This document shows, piece after piece, positions 15,353-23,520 of a DNA stretch of 34,471 nucleotides (positions are counted from its first letter, which is position 1; each line of letters starts with the position of its first letter). Origin of the DNA: Ruminococcus sp. Its GTDB lineage: Bacteria > Bacillota > Clostridia > Oscillospirales > Ruminococcaceae. The notes beneath the pieces were generated by a model, which saw only the letters and a program-made list of their open reading frames with translations, was not told the origin of the DNA and ran no database searches. Location of the stretch: positions 1-34,471 of the forward strand of contig JAGAMB010000023.1 of assembly GCA_017624895.1 (NCBI GenBank), in the 5' to 3' direction. A program made the position numbers and the translations under genes.

Positions 15353-17251
15353 TTATTTCTTGATGATTGCCTTGAACTTACAGGAAGCGACACAAGCACC
15401 GCACTTTACGCACTTATCCTTGTCGATAGCGTAAGCGGGCTTCTTCTTTCCGGGAGCAGTATAGTCTGTAACGTGGATAGCGTCAGCAGGACACTGCTTA
15501 GCACACATTCCGCAGCCGAAGCACTTATCAGCTTCGATCTCGTAGCTGAGGAGATCCTTACATACGCCTGCAGGACACTTCTTGTCAACAACGTGAGCGA
15601 TATACTCATCTCTGAAGAACTTAAGTGTGGAAAGAACAGGGTTAGGAGCTGTCTGTCCGAGACCGCAGAGAGAGTTTGTCTTGATGTGGTAGCAAAGCTC
15701 CTCAAGCTTGTCGATATCTTCAAGAGTACCCTTACCCTTTGTGATCTTGTCGAGAATTTCGTACATTCTCTTTGTACCGATACGGCAGGGAGTACACTTA
15801 CCGCATGACTCATCAACAGTAAATTCAAGGAAGAACTTAGCGATGTCAACCATACAGTTATCTTCGTCCATAACGATAAGACCGCCTGAACCCATCATAG
15901 AGCCGATGCCGATGAGGTTATCGTAGTCGATCGGAATATCGAAATGCTCAGCAGGGATACATCCGCCGGAAGGACCACCTGTCTGTGCAGCCTTGAACTT
16001 CTTGCCATTGGGGATACCGCCGCCGATTTCCTCGATAACTTCACGGAGAGTTGTACCCATAGGAACTTCAACAAGACCTGTGTTGTGGATCTTACCGCCG
16101 AGAGCGAATACCTTAGTACCCTTTGACTTTTCTGTACCCATTCCTGCAAACCAGTCAGCGCCGTTGAGGATGATCTGGGGGATATTAGCGTATGTTTCAA
16201 CGTTGTTGAGGATTGTGGGCTTGTTGTAAAGACCTTTTTCAGCAGGGAAAGGAGGTCTTGGACGAGGCTCACCACGATTACCCTCGATAGATGTCATAAG
16301 AGCTGTTTCCTCACCGCAAACGAAAGCACCTGCGCCAAGACGGAGGTCGATATCGAAATCGAAGCCTGTGCCGAAGATATCCTTACCGAGCATACCTGCT
16401 TCACGAGCCTGCTTGATAGCGATGTTAAGACGATCAACAGCGATTGGGTATTCAGCACGAACGTAAACGTAACCCTGATTAGCACCAATAGCGTAACCGG
16501 CAATAGCCATAGCTTCGAGAAGAACATGGGGATCGCCTTCGAGAACGGAACGGTCCATAAATGCACCCGGATCTCCCTCGTCAGCGTTACAGCAAACGTA
16601 CTTGATATCAGCATCGGGAACGATGTTTCTTGCAAGCTTCCACTTCATACCTGTGGGGAAGCCGCCGCCGCCGCGTCCGCGGAGACCGGAATCAAGGATA
16701 GTCTGGATAACATCCTCAGGAGTCATTTCTGTGAGAACCTTACCGAGAGCCTTGTAGCCGTCGCGTCCGATGTACTCATCAATGCACTCAGGATTGATAA
16801 CGCCGCAGTTTCTGAGCGCAACACGCTTCTGCTTTTTATAGAATGAAGTATCGTCGAGGGACTTGATGTTGTCGCCGTCAACAGTTTCCTCATAGAGGAA
16901 TTCCTTAACAGGATTTCCGCCGATGAGATGCTCGTCCACGATGCGGGGGATTTCGTCAAGCTCAACGCGTGAGTAGAAAGAACCCTCTGGGTAAACGATC
17001 ATAATAGGGCCTCTTTCACAAAGACCGAAACAACCTGTCTTTACGATCTGAACCTTGTCTGTAAGTCCCTTTGCAGCGAATTCTTCTTCAAGCTTAGCGA
17101 TAAGCTTGGGAGAGCCGGAAGATGTACAGCCTGTACCGCCGCACACGAGAACGTGTCTTTCGTATTTTGAAGAAGCGTTGCCATGAGTTCTGAGAGCAAC
17201 TTCGCCCTCCATAGATTCTCTGACAGCCTTGAGTTCTTCAAGAGTCTTCAT
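15353..17251 (-). CDS. hydB: NADH-binding flavoprotein subunit of HydABC (NuoF-like)
   Basis: The 632-residue subunit carries FMN and oxidises NADH, the site usually proposed for electron bifurcation. An N-terminal thioredoxin-like [2Fe-2S] domain uses Cys 37, 42, 74 and 78. The NuoF core follows with the Gly-rich loop GRGGGGFPTG (about 195-205), the flavin/NADH-site stretch ADEGDPGAFM, the GEETALMTSIEG segment and an SLBB region. The NuoF [4Fe-4S] motif SCGKCTPCR comes next, then two C-terminal ferredoxin clusters, CFGCGMCAKQC and CVKCGACVASC. The start follows TTAGGAGG. It lies 27 bp after hydC and 15 bp before hydA. Confidence 0.95.
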   Translation of the reverse strand: MKTLEELKAVRESMEGEVALRTHGNASSKYERHVLVCGGTGCTSSGSPKLIAKLEEEFAAKGLTDKVQIVKTGCFGLCERGPIMIVYPEGSFYSRVELDEIPRIVDEHLIGGNPVKEFLYEETVDGDNIKSLDDTSFYKKQKRVALRNCGVINPECIDEYIGRDGYKALGKVLTEMTPEDVIQTILDSGLRGRGGGGFPTGMKWKLARNIVPDADIKYVCCNADEGDPGAFMDRSVLEGDPHVLLEAMAIAGYAIGANQGYVYVRAEYPIAVDRLNIAIKQAREAGMLGKDIFGTGFDFDIDLRLGAGAFVCGEETALMTSIEGNRGEPRPRPPFPAEKGLYNKPTILNNVETYANIPQIILNGADWFAGMGTEKSKGTKVFALGGKIHNTGLVEVPMGTTLREVIEEIGGGIPNGKKFKAAQTGGPSGGCIPAEHFDIPIDYDNLIGIGSMMGSGGLIVMDEDNCMVDIAKFFLEFTVDESCGKCTPCRIGTKRMYEILDKITKGKGTLEDIDKLEELCYHIKTNSLCGLGQTAPNPVLSTLKFFRDEYIAHVVDKKCPAGVCKDLLSYEIEADKCFGCGMCAKQCPADAIHVTDYTAPGKKKPAYAIDKDKCVKCGACVASCKFKAIIKK

Positions 17252-17278
17252 AAGTTAACCTCCTAACAGTTATGTATA

Positions 17279-17776
17279 TTATGCGTTATACTTTTCGATG
17301 ATCTTATCAACATCGTCAACAGTAAGACGGCCGAAAACGTCCTCGTTGACAGTAAGAACGGGAGCAAGACCGCAGGCACCGATGCAGCGGCAGGCTTCAA
17401 GAGAAAATTTACCGTCAGCAGTACACTCACCGCCGGCAATTCCGAGCTTTTCCTGGAGCTTGTCGAAGATATCGCCTGAGCCCTTAACGTAGCAGGCAGT
17501 ACCGAGACAAACAGAGATTGTGTATTCGCCCTTTGGATAGAGAGAGAACTGAGCGTAGAAAGTTACAACGCCGTAGATCTTCTCAAGTGGAATACCTGTG
17601 TTGTCGGAAATGATAGTCTGAACCTCGATAGGGAGGTAGCCATAGATTTCCTGAGCCTTCTGGAGAATTGGCATAAGCGCACCCTGAGTGTCTTTTTTCT
17701 CGGCAATAAATGCGAGAAGCTGAGCTTCCTGTTCCTTAGTACCCTTAAAGGGAACTGTAGCTTTAGCTGAATTCAT
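17279..17776 (-). CDS. hydC: [2Fe-2S] subunit of HydABC (NuoE-like)
   Basis: The 165-residue thioredoxin-fold subunit passes electrons between HydB and the rest of the complex. The [2Fe-2S] ligands have the NuoE pattern: Cys 90 and 95 (C-x4-C) and Cys 131 and 135 (C-x3-C). The YGYLPIEVQ segment at about 45-53 and the KIYGVVTFYAQF segment at about 66-77 are typical. It is the first gene of the operon; the ATG follows AAGGAGG. A leader of about 105 nt with an extended -10 promoter, a hairpin and a Rex-like palindrome lies upstream. Confidence 0.94.
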   Translation of the reverse strand: MNSAKATVPFKGTKEQEAQLLAFIAEKKDTQGALMPILQKAQEIYGYLPIEVQTIISDNTGIPLEKIYGVVTFYAQFSLYPKGEYTISVCLGTACYVKGSGDIFDKLQEKLGIAGGECTADGKFSLEACRCIGACGLAPVLTVNEDVFGRLTVDDVDKIIEKYNA

Positions 17777-17803
17777 GTAAGATGAACCTCCTTTTAACTT
17801 GTT

Positions 17804-17824
17804 CCGCAGAGAGCTATTCTGCGG
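17804..17824 (-). other. leader hairpin of hydC
   Basis: The arms CCGCAGA and TCTGCGG form a 7-bp stem in the untranslated leader, about 10 nt upstream of the ribosome site. It could affect stability or translation of the hydrogenase mRNA. Confidence 0.5.
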
Positions 17825-17831
17825 CGGACCT

Positions 17832-17849
17832 ATGTGAAATAAATAACAA
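17832..17849. promoter_or_regulatory. Rex-like operator candidate
   Basis: The 18-bp sequence ATGTGAAATAAATAACAA matches the Gram-positive Rex pattern TTGTGAA-N4-TTCACAA at most of the specified positions. It lies 33-50 bp downstream of the inferred start of the hydCBA transcript. Rex represses fermentation and hydrogenase genes in clostridia when NADH is low. The AT-rich background makes a chance match possible. Confidence 0.4.
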
Positions 17850-17889
17850 TGTTATAACGACACGCATTTAGCACACATATCTCCTATAC

Positions 17890-17895
17890 ATTATA
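17890..17895 (-). promoter_or_regulatory. extended -10 promoter of hydCBA
   Basis: On the minus strand TGCTATAAT is an extended -10 element. At 17 bp upstream the -35 hexamer is TAGCAA, a poor match, so the promoter probably depends on the TG extension. Confidence 0.6.
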
Positions 17896-17899
17896 GCAT

Positions 17900-18269
17900 A
17901 TAATCAGAAAAATTGCTATCGCTTTTTTAGACTAATTAAAGATGTTTTTATTGTGGATTTTGTACAAATGCAACTGTTTTTATTTGGTTAGTATTAACTA
18001 ACTTCCATAAATTGCTAAATCAGTAAAAACAAGGAAGCATCCATAATAAATAATGAAAGAAATAAAGACAATGGACAGATGGAAAAACAAAAAATATTCT
18101 GTTAACTAAATGTTAATCCGCTAAATAAACAAACTATAAGCAAAAGACAATATTTCGTGGAATTTTGTCAGGATCGGGGCGTTATGGCGGAGTTGGCGAA
18201 AATATAAAAACAAAATACAAATTAAATAAAAATTCACAAATAAAAAGTCTGAAAAAAGCCGAAAAACCA
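17900..18269. other. gene-free AT-rich region upstream of the DUF4250-like gene
   Basis: No ORF or RNA gene is supported. It holds an interrupted palindrome GTTAGT-N4-ACTAAC (17987-18002), long A-rich stretches and one unusually GC-rich patch (about 18170-18197). I cannot assign these to a known class. Confidence 0.55.
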
Positions 18270-18298
18270 TTGACATACGGCTTTTTTTGTTGTATATT
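18270..18298 (+). promoter_or_regulatory. promoter of the DUF4250-like gene and dockerin gene
   Basis: TTGACA (18270-18275) and TATATT (18293-18298) are spaced by 17 bp, with TG before the -10. The -35 box lies in the loop of a terminator-like hairpin (AAAAAAGCCG near 18253 with CGGCTTTTTT near 18278), so promoter and terminator overlap. Confidence 0.6.
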
Positions 18299-18352
18299 TA
18301 TATCAAGCTATAGAACATATAATCAGTTGAGATAGTTATGAGAACTTTTCTT

Positions 18353-18400
18353 GCTGCTGTAAGATATTAGCACGTTTTACAGCAGCGCCATTCTTTTTTT
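18353..18400 (+). promoter_or_regulatory. terminator-like leader hairpin before the DUF4250-like gene
   Basis: The stem GCTGCTGTAA (18353-18362) / TTACAGCAGC (18377-18386) is followed, after six bases, by TTCTTTTTTT. It sits between the promoter and the ribosome site, where it could attenuate transcription. The gap between stem and T-run makes this uncertain. Confidence 0.4.
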
Positions 18401-18416
18401 GTAAGGAGTAGACTAT

Positions 18417-18593
18417 ATGAATCTGCCGAATGATCCCGCAATATTGCTTAGTTATATAAATACAAAGCTTCGTGATGAATATCCGAATCTTGACGAGCTG
18501 TGCGGAGGTCTTTGCATTCAGAAAGAAGAACTGGAACAAAAGCTCCGTTCTATCGGTTATGTTTACAGCGAAGAAACAAACAGTTTTAAATGA
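18417..18593 (+). CDS. DUF4250-like small protein (58 aa)
   Basis: A 58-residue protein beginning MNLPNDPAILLSYINTKLRD, with LDELCGGL, KEELEQKL, SIGY and a C-terminal SFK. This is the characteristic pattern of the DUF4250 family (PF14056) of about 60 residues found across Firmicutes and Bacteroidetes; its function is unknown. The helical middle resembles a small helix-turn-helix, but I do not claim DNA binding. The ATG is preceded by AAGGAG 8 nt upstream. The dockerin gene starts 31 bp after the stop in another frame. Confidence 0.78.
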   Translation: MNLPNDPAILLSYINTKLRDEYPNLDELCGGLCIQKEELEQKLRSIGYVYSEETNSFK

Positions 18594-18624
18594 TACAAAG
18601 CGTATCAGAAATGTGAGGGAAAAA

Positions 18625-20136
18625 ATGAATAAGGTATTTGCAAAAACAGCTGCGGTTTTATCTGCCGCAGTAATGTCCATGTGCGGCACATTCGGCAGCT
18701 TCACTTCAATAGCAGCCGATACACCGAAAGAGGTAACAGTTATATTTGACTTTGGCTTTGATACATCAACTCTTAAGCCCGGTTATAAGTCTGACGGCTC
18801 TGAATCCAGCGTTGCTGATTTTGCTTCATATACAATTAAGGCAGGAAGCAATGCACCTATACCGCTTGGCACATTCAGAACAGATACACACAATTTCAGC
18901 GGCTGGACTGTTGACGGCTTCTATGGTCATTACAGCGGTGAAACATACTTTATCCCTGCGGATTATGCAGAGGATACTCTTGTGTTCAAGGCAGTATGGT
19001 ATGACAAATCCGATGACAGACAGACACACTTTACATATAATTTGGAATATGACGGTGAGCCTGTTGAAAGACCTACATGGCTTAAAGATGAAATTTGTGT
19101 TCCGGGTATGATTTATGAACCGAATTTTACTACTATCAAGGTTGACAAGTTCGGTCCCAACGAAATCAATCTCACTTCAAGCGGACTTACCGACGGCAAG
19201 AACAAGTACAAAATCGGTACAAAGTTTGTTGTTACAGAGCAGGATGTGGAATTTTCTCCTATCTGGCTCAGAGAAATCAGTGTAACATATTTTGCAGGTG
19301 ATGTTGACCGTCTCAACGGTAATTCAACTGTAACATTCACGAAAATGGAAGCAGGAAAAGACGAGCTTGGTGCTTCCGATCGTTTTTCAAGAAGTGGTTT
19401 CAATCTCGTTGGCTGGACTTCAAGCATTGACGGTTCAACATATGAGCCGGGTGAAACTGTTGTAATGCCCGGAGAGGACGTTACATTCACAGCTATCTGG
19501 GAACCTAAGAAATACAACGTATTGTTCAAAACAGGCAATGGCGGTTCAAATAAGAAGGTTGAAGGTCTTACAGATACAACAATTATCTGTCCCGATCCTG
19601 AGCATACTGTTGATGGTATGACATTTGCAGGCTGGAAGGACAGCGAGGGTGATATTTATCCCGTAGGAAGTGAATACATGGTCAAGGGCGCGCTGCCGGG
19701 TTCAGGTATTTCACTTACAGGCGTATGGGTTAATGGCGAGGCTCCCATAGTAACAGAGCCTGTTGTTACAACAACTGCAACAGAGCCGGCAACAACAACT
19801 GCAACAGAGCCGGCAACAACAACTGAAACTACTGCTGCAACATCAACAACAAATCCCGGAACTACAGAGCCTCCTGTAACAGGAGAGCAGCCTACAACAC
19901 CTGCTGTTGAGCCTACAACTCTCGGTGACGCAAACTGTGACGGTATAGTTACAATGGCTGACGCAGCTGCTGTTTATCAGCATCTTGGAAACTTTGACAA
20001 GTATGCACTTTCCGCGCAGGGTGCAGCTAATGCAGATGTTGACGGCAAGGCAGGCTTAACAGCTGCCGATGCAATTTCAATTCAGAAGTTTAACGCAAAG
20101 CTTATTGATAAGCTTCCGGAGGTTGCTGAGAAATAA
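18625..20136 (+). CDS. secreted dockerin protein with InlB-type repeats
   Basis: The 503-residue exported protein has a signal peptide (1-32, AAVLSAAVMS core). About three repeats of the Listeria-Bacteroides (InlB B-like, Flg_new) kind follow, recognised by GW and AW segments such as FNLVGWTSS, FTAIWEPK and FAGWKDSE. A Thr/Glu/Pro-rich linker with ATEPATTT repeats (about 380-430) leads to a type I dockerin (about 435-497) with loops DANCDGIVTMADA and ADVDGKAGLTAADA. The dockerin is very like that of the xylanase, so both probably bind the same cohesin class. No catalytic domain is visible; a binding or structural cellulosome component is likely. The start is the ATG after GTGAGGGA; the longer open frame upstream overlaps the preceding gene and lacks a ribosome site. 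Confidence 0.85.
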   Translation: MNKVFAKTAAVLSAAVMSMCGTFGSFTSIAADTPKEVTVIFDFGFDTSTLKPGYKSDGSESSVADFASYTIKAGSNAPIPLGTFRTDTHNFSGWTVDGFYGHYSGETYFIPADYAEDTLVFKAVWYDKSDDRQTHFTYNLEYDGEPVERPTWLKDEICVPGMIYEPNFTTIKVDKFGPNEINLTSSGLTDGKNKYKIGTKFVVTEQDVEFSPIWLREISVTYFAGDVDRLNGNSTVTFTKMEAGKDELGASDRFSRSGFNLVGWTSSIDGSTYEPGETVVMPGEDVTFTAIWEPKKYNVLFKTGNGGSNKKVEGLTDTTIICPDPEHTVDGMTFAGWKDSEGDIYPVGSEYMVKGALPGSGISLTGVWVNGEAPIVTEPVVTTTATEPATTTATEPATTTETTAATSTTNPGTTEPPVTGEQPTTPAVEPTTLGDANCDGIVTMADAAAVYQHLGNFDKYALSAQGAANADVDGKAGLTAADAISIQKFNAKLIDKLPEVAEK

Positions 20137-20147
20137 TTCATAAAAAG

Positions 20148-20177
20148 AAAAGGAGCTGAAATATGCTCCTTTTTTTG
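20148..20177 (+). terminator. terminator of the dockerin gene
   Basis: The stem AAAAGGAGC / GCTCCTTTT with an eight-base loop is followed by further T residues. Confidence 0.85.
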
Positions 20178-20185
20178 TATCAAAA

Positions 20186-20230
20186 GGCGGACATTATAAA
20201 ACGTCCGCCACAGTCTGATGTGGGCATCAG
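20186..20230. repeat. intergenic palindromes, possible dispersed repeat
   Basis: Two hairpins lie side by side: GGCGGAC/GTCCGCC (20186-20209) and CTGATG-TGGG-CATCAG (20215-20230), followed by CCCCTAC. They resemble short palindromic repeats scattered through Firmicute genomes, but only one copy is seen here. Confidence 0.4.
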
Positions 20231-20286
20231 CCCCTACTTACGCCTGTCACAATTTCGGAACGAAATTTATGTTTTTAGACAATCTC

Positions 20287-20310
20287 AACGGACATCCGAG
20301 AATGTCCGTT
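20287..20310 (-). terminator. terminator after the lipoprotein gene
   Basis: The stem AACGGACAT / ATGTCCGTT lies 5 bp after the minus-strand stop at 20316. The T-run is better on the plus strand than on the minus strand. Confidence 0.55.
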
Positions 20311-20315
20311 TTAAT

Positions 20316-21212
20316 TTATTGTTGATTTGTTTCTGATTTTTTGAAAATCTCCATACCTGTTACGAAATTTTTGAAATATATAATACCGACGATAAGGCTG
20401 ATAATTGGCAATAAAATAAACAGAATTCCCCACAAGCCTAAATTGGTAATTACAAATAAAAATGACGGCATCCAGCATAATACAGCAATGAGGGAAAAAG
20501 CCGTACAAATTCCGGATAAAATTAATATTGTAAGACATCTGCGATTACCTTTTTGGTACATTCTGTTGTATATTGAATTAATAATAAGCTGAAAAATCAG
20601 ACAAGCGATAGAACATAACGACATCAGCATGAATATCAGCAATCCCGTTGTGGAAATTAGATAGTGCGGTTTAATTTTATTTTTCGCTATATTCCATTCT
20701 GTGGTATCGTTTATGTAATATAAGGGGAATTTTTTTAGTTTTACATCTTTTGAAACGCACAGGATATTTCCCTTTTCGTCAAATGCAGCAAATCGGCATT
20801 TTTTATATTTACTGCAAAAATCCATAAATGCTTCCTCACTATAGGGTGTGGTGTCCGATTTATATAGAACTTGTGGAGGATGAATAGTTCTTATTATCGA
20901 ATTATCATTTAAGACGCTTTGGTATAAACCTGCACCGCTGTAATGGACAAACATACTGCGGTAGCCGTCTTCATTATATTCCGCAAGCTCGCAGTTTTTA
21001 TCCAGTACAGGCATAGTCGTATTAAAGGCATTTTCATTATAATCCGTGTAAAATTTATCATCGTTATCGAATGGCAAAAGTATATCAACATAAACATTTT
21101 CGTGATTTTCACCTGTCAATTCAATTTGAAAAGAACTGTCCAGCCATGCACAGCTGCTTAAAAGGCAAGCTGTCACTATAAGCATAAGCAAAATTTTAAT
21201 TTTTGATTTCAT
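20316..21212 (-). CDS. membrane-anchored lipoprotein of unknown function
   Basis: About 298 residues. The N-terminus (MKSKIKILLM...) is a lipoprotein signal with lipobox LLSSC and modified Cys at about 21. An extracytoplasmic domain of about 160 residues with many Tyr and Asp follows, then about four hydrophobic helices (about 190-280). Such a lipoprotein tethered at both ends is unusual. No family is recognised. The frame is open from an ATG 12 nt further upstream; I chose the ATG with AGGAG in front and the Lys-rich signal start. It lies directly after the terminator of the GGDEF gene. Confidence 0.65.
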   Translation of the reverse strand: MKSKIKILLMLIVTACLLSSCAWLDSSFQIELTGENHENVYVDILLPFDNDDKFYTDYNENAFNTTMPVLDKNCELAEYNEDGYRSMFVHYSGAGLYQSVLNDNSIIRTIHPPQVLYKSDTTPYSEEAFMDFCSKYKKCRFAAFDEKGNILCVSKDVKLKKFPLYYINDTTEWNIAKNKIKPHYLISTTGLLIFMLMSLCSIACLIFQLIINSIYNRMYQKGNRRCLTILILSGICTAFSLIAVLCWMPSFLFVITNLGLWGILFILLPIISLIVGIIYFKNFVTGMEIFKKSETNQQ

Positions 21213-21239
21213 TTCTCCTACCATTATCCTATAATAAAA

Positions 21240-21268
21240 GGCACTTTTGAAGAAATACCAAAAGTGCC
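21240..21268 (-). terminator. terminator of the first GGDEF gene
   Basis: The 10-bp stem GGCACTTTTG / CAAAAGTGCC has a nine-base loop and is followed on the minus strand by TTTTATTAT. It ends only 28 bp before the start of the next minus-strand gene, so that gene needs read-through or a promoter overlapping the hairpin. Confidence 0.82.
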
Positions 21269-21287
21269 TTAATGTTTTATTCTGATA

Positions 21288-23192
21288 TTACTTTGCTGCT
21301 CCTGCACGGGAGTTCTTTTTGTTTTTCTTGACCTCGTACATAATTTCATCAGCCATTTTAACTACCTTAAACAGAGTGTAGCTGCTGTCAACCTTTGTGA
21401 CAACGCTTCCGATACTCGCGGATATCTTATAAGGCTTGCTGACAATTAAGTTGTGATGTTCAAGCTTTGCATTGAATTTATGTTCAAGTATAAGACGTTT
21501 GTCATCTGATGCGTTCTTGCTGAAGATGACAAATTCATCTCCGCCAAATCTTGCGCATATATCGTCGGAGTCGCAGCATTCCTTTATAACATTTGCAAGC
21601 TCTTTGATAGCGAAATCTCCCTCATCGTGACCATAGTTGTCATTGATGAATTTAAGACCGTCCATATCAATAAAGGTGAGCATAATCGTTTTTTCCGCTG
21701 CAACACAATCGTTGAAAACTTCATCGGCATGATTGATAAATCCGTTTCTGTTATAGATATTGCACAGGGGATCGATAACGTAAATTCTGTTAAGCTCCTC
21801 CATAGCTTTGTTGATGTGCGATATCTTACAGAGATTTTCAATGGAATTGCTGATATTCATTGTAAAGGTATGGCAAAGCAGGCTGTTTATCGGGAAATCG
21901 CTGTTTGTTATGATATAATAGCCCAGCACCTTGTTACGGAAATGAAGCGGAAGGAAATAGTTTACATTTCCGCCGTTATTCTGAGGGATGGGGAACATCT
22001 CATTGCCGCTGAAATATTCAACGCTTTCACAAACCCCATTGTGCCATACTAAGGGAGCTGTCATTCTGCTGAAAACATCTGATGAATTTTCGAAAGCGTC
22101 ATGCTTATAGCGTTCAAGCCAGCCGCTTGTAAGGCAGAGTGAGAAATGTTCACATTCAAGCTCATCTACGAAATCGCGGACAACATTGAAATAATCATTG
22201 GCTGATTCTGTTTCAGCAAGTCGCGCGGAAAGAATATTAAGCTTTCTTACATTGGCATTTGTGTTTTCAATTTTGTTATATGTGGTTTTGCGAAATTCGC
22301 TGAAATTTTCTTCAGTAGGAGGATTACAGCCGCAGCTTTCCGTAAATACACAGGAAGCTTCCAGCTTTTCATAACTGGGATTTTTTTTGTTTATGAGGTC
22401 AAGGATAACGCTGCAAGCTATAGATCCCATTTTGGATAGGGGACGTTTAACTGTAGTGAGCGCAGGGCAGTAATTTCTTGCGCTGTACGTATAATCAAAG
22501 CCTGTAACGATTACATCAAGAGGAATACAGAAGCCGTATTTTTCAAGGGTGCTGACAGCTGTGAGAGCCATAGCATCATTTGCGCAAACAAAAGCGTCGG
22601 GTAGCGGCAGACCTGATTTCATATACTCCTCAATGGCGTCATGACCGTCAAACTGACGAAATTCGCCGTAATAAATGCGGTCTTCCTCAACAGGGAGGTT
22701 GTTCTCAGCCATTACCTCACGGAAAGCGAGGAGTCTTTCAACGGCTTCAGGGTTTGACATAGGGCCTGAAATATAGTTTATAGTCTTTGCGCCATGTTCT
22801 TTGATAACGTGGCGAACCATTTCACGCATTGCCTTTGAGTTGTCGATGCTGATATTATAAAACTCGCTTATATTATCGCAGTCAAAAACAACAGCAGGTA
22901 TGCCGGATTCTTTGATACGGCTTGAGATTTCGTCTTTTTTGCCATTGTCGTTGATAGTATTTGTCATAAGTATAGCGCCGTCAAATTTTTTCAGATTGGC
23001 AAGGCTGTAGATGCTGTATTCGCCTATATCGAAAAGACGGCTGTCAATCATGCCGCCGAAAGCTGCAAAGTATGAAACATTGATATTATTTCTGCGAGAA
23101 AATTCATTAATGCCGACGATTATATTGTTCTGGTACTCCTCATCAAGACCAGCAACAAAAACGGCAATATTGATAACCTTTCCTAATTTCAT
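21288..23192 (-). CDS. cytoplasmic LacI-type binding domain fused to GGDEF diguanylate cyclase (copy 1)
   Basis: Predicted diguanylate cyclase that makes c-di-GMP from GTP, with a ligand-sensing N-terminus. Of 634 residues, about 1-290 form a periplasmic-binding-protein-like domain of the LacI/Peripla_BP_3 kind (DAFVCANDAMALTA, VTGFDYT, PALTTVKRP) ending in ESCGC; about 320-460 look like a GAF-type domain (FLPLHFRNKVLGYYI); about 470-634 form the GGDEF domain with intact RFGGDEF at 549-554. The product-inhibition site RxxD upstream is absent (DSDD at that place). There is no helix-turn-helix, signal peptide or membrane segment, so sensing should be intracellular. Start is the ATG after GGAGAG; an upstream GTG frame lacks a ribosome site. 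A close paralogue lies at 27486. Confidence 0.87.
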   Translation of the reverse strand: MKLGKVINIAVFVAGLDEEYQNNIIVGINEFSRRNNINVSYFAAFGGMIDSRLFDIGEYSIYSLANLKKFDGAILMTNTINDNGKKDEISSRIKESGIPAVVFDCDNISEFYNISIDNSKAMREMVRHVIKEHGAKTINYISGPMSNPEAVERLLAFREVMAENNLPVEEDRIYYGEFRQFDGHDAIEEYMKSGLPLPDAFVCANDAMALTAVSTLEKYGFCIPLDVIVTGFDYTYSARNYCPALTTVKRPLSKMGSIACSVILDLINKKNPSYEKLEASCVFTESCGCNPPTEENFSEFRKTTYNKIENTNANVRKLNILSARLAETESANDYFNVVRDFVDELECEHFSLCLTSGWLERYKHDAFENSSDVFSRMTAPLVWHNGVCESVEYFSGNEMFPIPQNNGGNVNYFLPLHFRNKVLGYYIITNSDFPINSLLCHTFTMNISNSIENLCKISHINKAMEELNRIYVIDPLCNIYNRNGFINHADEVFNDCVAAEKTIMLTFIDMDGLKFINDNYGHDEGDFAIKELANVIKECCDSDDICARFGGDEFVIFSKNASDDKRLILEHKFNAKLEHHNLIVSKPYKISASIGSVVTKVDSSYTLFKVVKMADEIMYEVKKNKKNSRAGAAK

Positions 23193-23520
23193 TTTTACTC
23201 TCCGTTTCAGCACAAATCACATAAAAGGAAAAATTCCTAAAAAATGTGAAAATGCTTATGAATTTATGTGATTTTATTATAACATATAATTCATACTTTT
23301 TAAAGGCTTTTTAAGAAATTATTGAAAATCAGCACTTTGCACATAGTAGAAGATTTGAAATTGTGCAACCATACGAAAATGATAAATTAAATATGTTGTT
23401 TAGTCTTTTGGGGCTTTTAAATTCACTTATATATAGAAGATATTATAAAAGTATCGTTGTTATGCTTTATGCACAAAATATAAGGATTTTTTTATACAAA
23501 CACAACAAGGAGGAATTTCT
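23193..23520. other. 328-bp divergent promoter region
   Basis: It lies between two divergent genes and is AT-rich. It holds the extended -10 promoter of the minus-strand GGDEF gene (23276-23281). It also holds a leader hairpin with a 10-bp stem, ATCACATAAA / TTTATGTGAT. A weak plus-strand candidate, TTCACT (23422-23427) and TATAAA (23444-23449) with 16-bp spacing, could serve the binding-lipoprotein gene. No ORF is supported. Confidence 0.55.
23276..23281 (-). promoter_or_regulatory. extended -10 promoter of the first GGDEF gene
   Basis: On the minus strand TGTTATAAT is an extended -10 element; the hexamer 17 bp upstream is TTTAAA, a weak -35. Confidence 0.6.

Noticed and set aside
13625-17241. 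Many ORFs on the plus strand and in other frames over hydCBA
   Set aside because: Antisense and out-of-frame shadows of strongly biased coding sequence; no ribosome sites or recognisable motifs.
18472-18624. Longer N-terminus of the dockerin protein
   Set aside because: It overlaps the DUF4250-like gene in another frame and places a long basic stretch before the signal peptide.
21288-23192. LacI-type transcription repressor
   Set aside because: The binding domain is of LacI type, but no N-terminal helix-turn-helix is present and a GGDEF domain is at the C-terminus.
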